From Clostridia bacterium (lineage in GTDB: Bacteria > Bacillota_A > Clostridia > Oscillospirales > Acutalibacteraceae), in contig JAFPAK010000107.1 in the NCBI GenBank assembly GCA_017390825.1, positions 1 to 8,524 of the forward strand: a stretch of 8,524 bases of DNA. The letters run 5' to 3'. The translations under genes and the position numbers were made by a program. The notes beneath the pieces are model-generated. The model saw nothing but the letters and a program-made list of their open reading frames with translations. It did no database searches and had not been told where the DNA came from. Shown one piece after another: positions 6,318 to 8,524 of this stretch. Position 1 is the first letter of the stretch. Each line of letters begins with the position of its first letter.

Positions 6318-6644
6318 CTACTCCACTTTTATAACTAATTTTGACGGAATACACACTATACTTTGCCCAGATGTATCAATATATCCTGTCATAATACAGG
6401 TTTTATCGGGGCAGTCGGCTGATACAACACCGATCCTTCCGTTCTTTATCACAATAATATTGTTCATTTCAAGATTAAGATCAAGTTCAAGATCGTTTTG
6501 CAGTGATACTGTTTTAACAAGCTCGTTATCAACATATATTTTCGCTGTGTTACCGACACCCTTGAACAGTAAAACGGCACTTGAAATTGCTATTGTGACA
6601 ACTGCGGCGAATATTATTATATCAAAGGCTTTAAATCTTTTCAT
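6318..6644 (-). CDS. NusG domain II-containing membrane-anchored protein
   Basis: A 108-residue protein with one N-terminal membrane helix (about 9-29) after a short basic MKRFK stretch, then a small beta-rich domain, predicted outside the membrane. The C-terminal part has the typical pattern of the NusG-domain-II family: ADCPDKTC (C78, C83), a TGYID turn and IVCIPSKLVI (C98). It is not the transcription factor NusG and lacks the NGN domain. Family members commonly lie beside ApbE and flavin-linked membrane redox genes in Firmicutes, which is what is seen here: the start overlaps the end of apbE by 14 bases, with GAGG about 10 bases upstream. The function is unproven; a role in surface redox or flavoprotein assembly is inferred from neighbourhood only. 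Confidence 0.88.
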   Translation of the reverse strand: MKRFKAFDIIIFAAVVTIAISSAVLLFKGVGNTAKIYVDNELVKTVSLQNDLELDLNLEMNNIIVIKNGRIGVVSADCPDKTCIMTGYIDTSGQSIVCIPSKLVIKVE

Positions 6645-7599
6645 AGGTAAAATCCTCGCTTACAAGAGTGAATTTACTTGCAAGACTGTCACAGACCAGT
6701 ATTCTGTTGTCTTTTGTGATGAACACCGCCTCGATGCTTTCATCGGAATTCACAAACTTGATTGCATTGTCAAGACCCATAACAAATAGAGCGGTAGACA
6801 TTGCATCGCAGTATGTTCCGCTTGAGCCTACGACCGTGACAGACACCAATTCATTTTCAGCAGGATAACCGTCTTTGCCGAAAATATGGTGATACCGGAC
6901 TCCGTCGATCTCGGTATAACGCTGATAACTGCCCGAGGTCACAACAAAGCAGTCACTTACCTTTAAGGTTGCTGCATTGCCGTTGTCGATCGGGGACACT
7001 ATGCCGACATTGTAGCCACTTCCGCTTTTGTTACCGATAACGGCGATATTACCGCCGAGCGAGAGAACAGCTTCAGCTATTCCTTCGGATTTTAGAATGT
7101 CAACAGCCTTGTCCGATGCATAGCCCTTTGCTATTCCGCCGAAATCAAGCTTTGCACCGTGAAGCTCTGCATTGCTGTTTTCAACGGTTATTTTTGTGTA
7201 ATCGCAGTTTTTCAGAGAGTTCGATATATCGCCATCAGGCGGAACCTTTGTCATATTGAGAATATCCCAAAGTGATATGATATCATACATTGCAGGATTG
7301 AATGCGCCTTCAGTAAGATATGCGTATTCCAGCGATTTCTCCAGCAAAATCTCCATATCCTTATTCAGAGTGCCACCATCATTCCGATTAAGAGCATCAA
7401 GCTCGCTGTTTTCACTGTGGCTGAAAATATCTTCAAGCCGCATTATTTCATCTTGCACTTTTTCGAGTGTTTCTTCATTGCACTCGGCAGAAAGCGTCAT
7501 ATAAGTGTCCATTGCAATAAAGGAGAGAGAGGCAGTCTGCTTGGTACAGCCGCACATCAAAAAAATCGTGATAACAAGCATAAGCGCCGCTTTTTTCAT
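6631..7599 (-). CDS. apbE: ApbE-type FAD:protein FMN transferase, lipoprotein
   Basis: A 322-residue protein. The N-terminus is a lipoprotein signal peptide with its probable lipidated Cys at C18 (MCGC, a loose lipobox). The ApbE domain follows: AMDTYM (29-34), GAFNPAMYD (98-106), DFGGIAKGYASD (152-163), LGGN (181-184), TSGSYQRY (221-228), HHIFGKDGYPA (237-247) and the metal-binding DAMSTALFVMG (265-275). The enzyme uses FAD to attach FMN covalently to Thr or Ser of exported or membrane flavoproteins such as Rnf/Nqr subunits and FMN-binding-domain proteins. No target is in this window. The start at 7599 is preferred over a GTG at 7605, which lies in the ribosome site. It is the first gene of a three-gene operon with the NusG-II protein and ymdB. 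Confidence 0.94.
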   Translation of the reverse strand: MKKAALMLVITIFLMCGCTKQTASLSFIAMDTYMTLSAECNEETLEKVQDEIMRLEDIFSHSENSELDALNRNDGGTLNKDMEILLEKSLEYAYLTEGAFNPAMYDIISLWDILNMTKVPPDGDISNSLKNCDYTKITVENSNAELHGAKLDFGGIAKGYASDKAVDILKSEGIAEAVLSLGGNIAVIGNKSGSGYNVGIVSPIDNGNAATLKVSDCFVVTSGSYQRYTEIDGVRYHHIFGKDGYPAENELVSVTVVGSSGTYCDAMSTALFVMGLDNAIKFVNSDESIEAVFITKDNRILVCDSLASKFTLVSEDFTYEKI

Positions 7600-7604
7600 A
7601 AACA

Positions 7605-7614
7605 CCTCTCCTTT
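7605..7614 (-). promoter_or_regulatory. Ribosome binding site of apbE
   Basis: AAAGGAGAGG on the minus strand is well spaced from the ATG at 7599. It overlaps the alternative GTG start at 7605 and so makes that start unlikely. Confidence 0.75.
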
Positions 7615-7641
7615 TAAATTTATATCTATTTAATTATTTAT

Positions 7642-7670
7642 ATTTTATTATAAAACGCAGCGTATTTCAA
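7642..7670 (-). promoter_or_regulatory. Sigma-A promoter of the apbE operon
   Basis: On the minus strand, TTGAAA (7665-7670) and TAAAAT (7642-7647) are separated by 17 bp. An overlapping TATAAT occurs nearby but at a 12-bp spacing. The leader would be about 35 nt and AT-rich. It faces away from the promoter of the solute-binding protein gene. Confidence 0.65.
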
Positions 7671-7712
7671 TATTATCTGTAAAAAATAAAATGTAAACAT
7701 TATAATAATTGA

Positions 7713-7741
7713 TTGAAATATTGCAAATGATGTGTTATAAT
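7713..7741 (+). promoter_or_regulatory. Sigma-A promoter of the solute-binding protein gene
   Basis: TTGAAA (7713-7718) and a perfect TATAAT (7736-7741) are spaced by 17 bp. Transcription would start near 7748, about 49 bases before the GTG start. No riboswitch-like folding is apparent in this short leader. Confidence 0.8.
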
Positions 7742-7783
7742 GCTTTTTGTATAGGTATGTCTATGAGTAGTATTATTGGTTTT

Positions 7784-7790
7784 GGAGGAG
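7784..7790 (+). promoter_or_regulatory. Ribosome binding site fixing the GTG start at 7797
   Basis: GGAGGAG lies 6 bases before GTG at 7797. No ATG gives a comparable start, and this frame begins at once with a basic-hydrophobic signal peptide, so the GTG is accepted as the start. Confidence 0.8.
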
Positions 7791-7796
7791 AGCGCC

Positions 7797-8524
7797 GTGC
7801 GGCGAATATTTGCAGTTTTGCTCACGCTTGCCGTGGCTGTAACGGTTTGCAGTTGTGAAAGTGCCGAAACAGAAGTACCGGTCGTAACTACGACCAAAGC
7901 GGTTGATGAGGCTCTTGGCACAGGCACTCTTTCATTGCAGTTTTCTGCGTCTGACAGTTTGAATCCGTATGAAGCGCAAACGCTTGCCAATCAGCAAATA
8001 TCATCGCTTTTGTATGATGGATTAGTTTGCCTTGATGAAGATTTAAATCCTACCTACCGCATAGCACAGAGGATATCTCTTTCCGGCAAAAAATGTACTG
8101 TAACGCTCAAAAGCGTCATGTTTTCCGACGGAACTGCAATTACTGCTGATGATGTGGTATATTCAATTAAAAGAGCAAAAGAGGCAAAGTATAGCGGATA
8201 TGCTGATCAGCTAAAAAATATAGTTTCCTATTCAGCCCCCGGAGATGGCACTTTTGTGTTTACAACCGAATACGAGGATATTAATATTGCTTCGATACTT
8301 GATTTTCCTATCATAAAAAGCGGTAGCGAGGATATGGCTAATGATGACGGTAAGGAGATACCGCCTATCGGGGCAGGCAGATATGTTTATAATGAGGACA
8401 GCGGTGTTTATACGCTGACCGGCAACAGCAAATATTATCGTACAGTACCGAAAAATACAGTATATCTTGTTAATACGCCGGATGAAGAGTCGCTTGATTT
8501 CAATATCCGTTCGGGCAATGTCAA
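7797..8524 (+). CDS. ABC transporter family-5 solute-binding lipoprotein (peptide/nickel type), 3' end missing
   Basis: A plus-strand frame open from GTG at 7797 to the right edge, giving 242 residues of a protein usually 500-600 long. The N-terminus (RRIFAVLLTLAVAV, then VCSC) is a lipoprotein signal peptide with probable lipidation at C20. After a short Thr/Val-rich linker the mature domain matches the family-5 (OppA/DppA-like) binding proteins: SLNPYEA near 54-60, LLYDGLVCLDEDLNP (71-85) and the family signature FSDGTAITADDVVYSIKR (109-126). It would capture peptides or a similar solute outside the membrane for an ABC importer, whose permease and ATPase genes may follow beyond the window. 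It has its own promoter and is transcribed divergently from apbE. The ligand cannot be deduced. Confidence 0.92.
   Translation, partial: MRRIFAVLLTLAVAVTVCSCESAETEVPVVTTTKAVDEALGTGTLSLQFSASDSLNPYEAQTLANQQISSLLYDGLVCLDEDLNPTYRIAQRISLSGKKCTVTLKSVMFSDGTAITADDVVYSIKRAKEAKYSGYADQLKNIVSYSAPGDGTFVFTTEYEDINIASILDFPIIKSGSEDMANDDGKEIPPIGAGRYVYNEDSGVYTLTGNSKYYRTVPKNTVYLVNTPDEESLDFNIRSGNV

Noticed and set aside
7742..7783. Riboswitch or leader structure before the solute-binding protein gene
   Set aside because: The leader is under 50 nt and shows no conserved aptamer-like motif or strong stem.
7700..7990. Open frame on the minus strand opposite the start of the solute-binding protein gene
   Set aside because: Its translation is low-complexity Thr/Ser-rich with no recognisable domain. 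It lies antisense to a clear signal peptide and across a good plus-strand promoter and ribosome site.

Overview
The window looks like chromosomal DNA from a low-to-mid GC member of the Clostridia, most plausibly a gut Oscillospirales or Ruminococcus-like bacterium. The evidence is strong AGGAGG-type ribosome sites, sigma-A promoters with 17-bp spacers, short tightly packed operons, and the protein families present (zinc-ribbon membrane proteins, a NusG-domain-II protein next to ApbE, and YmdB). The species cannot be named from the sequence. No rRNA, tRNA, CRISPR array, transposon or phage gene was seen.

Layout, right to left for the minus-strand genes. (1) Bases 1-153 hold no gene that can be supported, but carry two back-to-back terminators. 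(2) Bases 154-4019 are a compact five-gene minus-strand operon. In transcription order it encodes a divergent adenylate-forming ligase with a fused C-terminal carrier domain, two PlsC-type acyltransferases, a stand-alone acyl carrier protein and an LRAT/NlpC-P60-type thiol acyltransferase or hydrolase. All junctions overlap or abut within 1 nt. A perfect TTGACA-17-TATAAT promoter precedes it and a hairpin terminator follows it. (3) Bases 4152-5419 encode two paralogous minus-strand proteins, each with an N-terminal zinc ribbon, a Pro/Gln-rich linker and three membrane segments. They have their own promoter and terminator. (4) Bases 5526-7599 are a minus-strand operon of an ApbE lipoprotein (FAD:protein FMN transferase), a NusG-domain-II membrane-anchored protein and the YmdB-family phosphodiesterase. 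(5) A divergent promoter region (about 7606-7796) leads to a plus-strand family-5 solute-binding lipoprotein that starts at a GTG and runs off the right edge.

How the genes may work together. The five-gene operon has every part needed to activate a fatty acid or other carboxylic acid, load it on a carrier and transfer it twice to a glycerol or other lipid head. The LRAT-type protein could add a third acyl transfer or a deacylation. It resembles a split and expanded form of the Aas principle (acyl-ACP synthetase plus PlsC), and is the best candidate here for a little-described system. Its product cannot be read from the sequence. The ApbE and NusG-II pair fits flavinylation of extracytoplasmic redox proteins, whose targets are not in this window. 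YmdB is probably co-transcribed with them but need not share their function.
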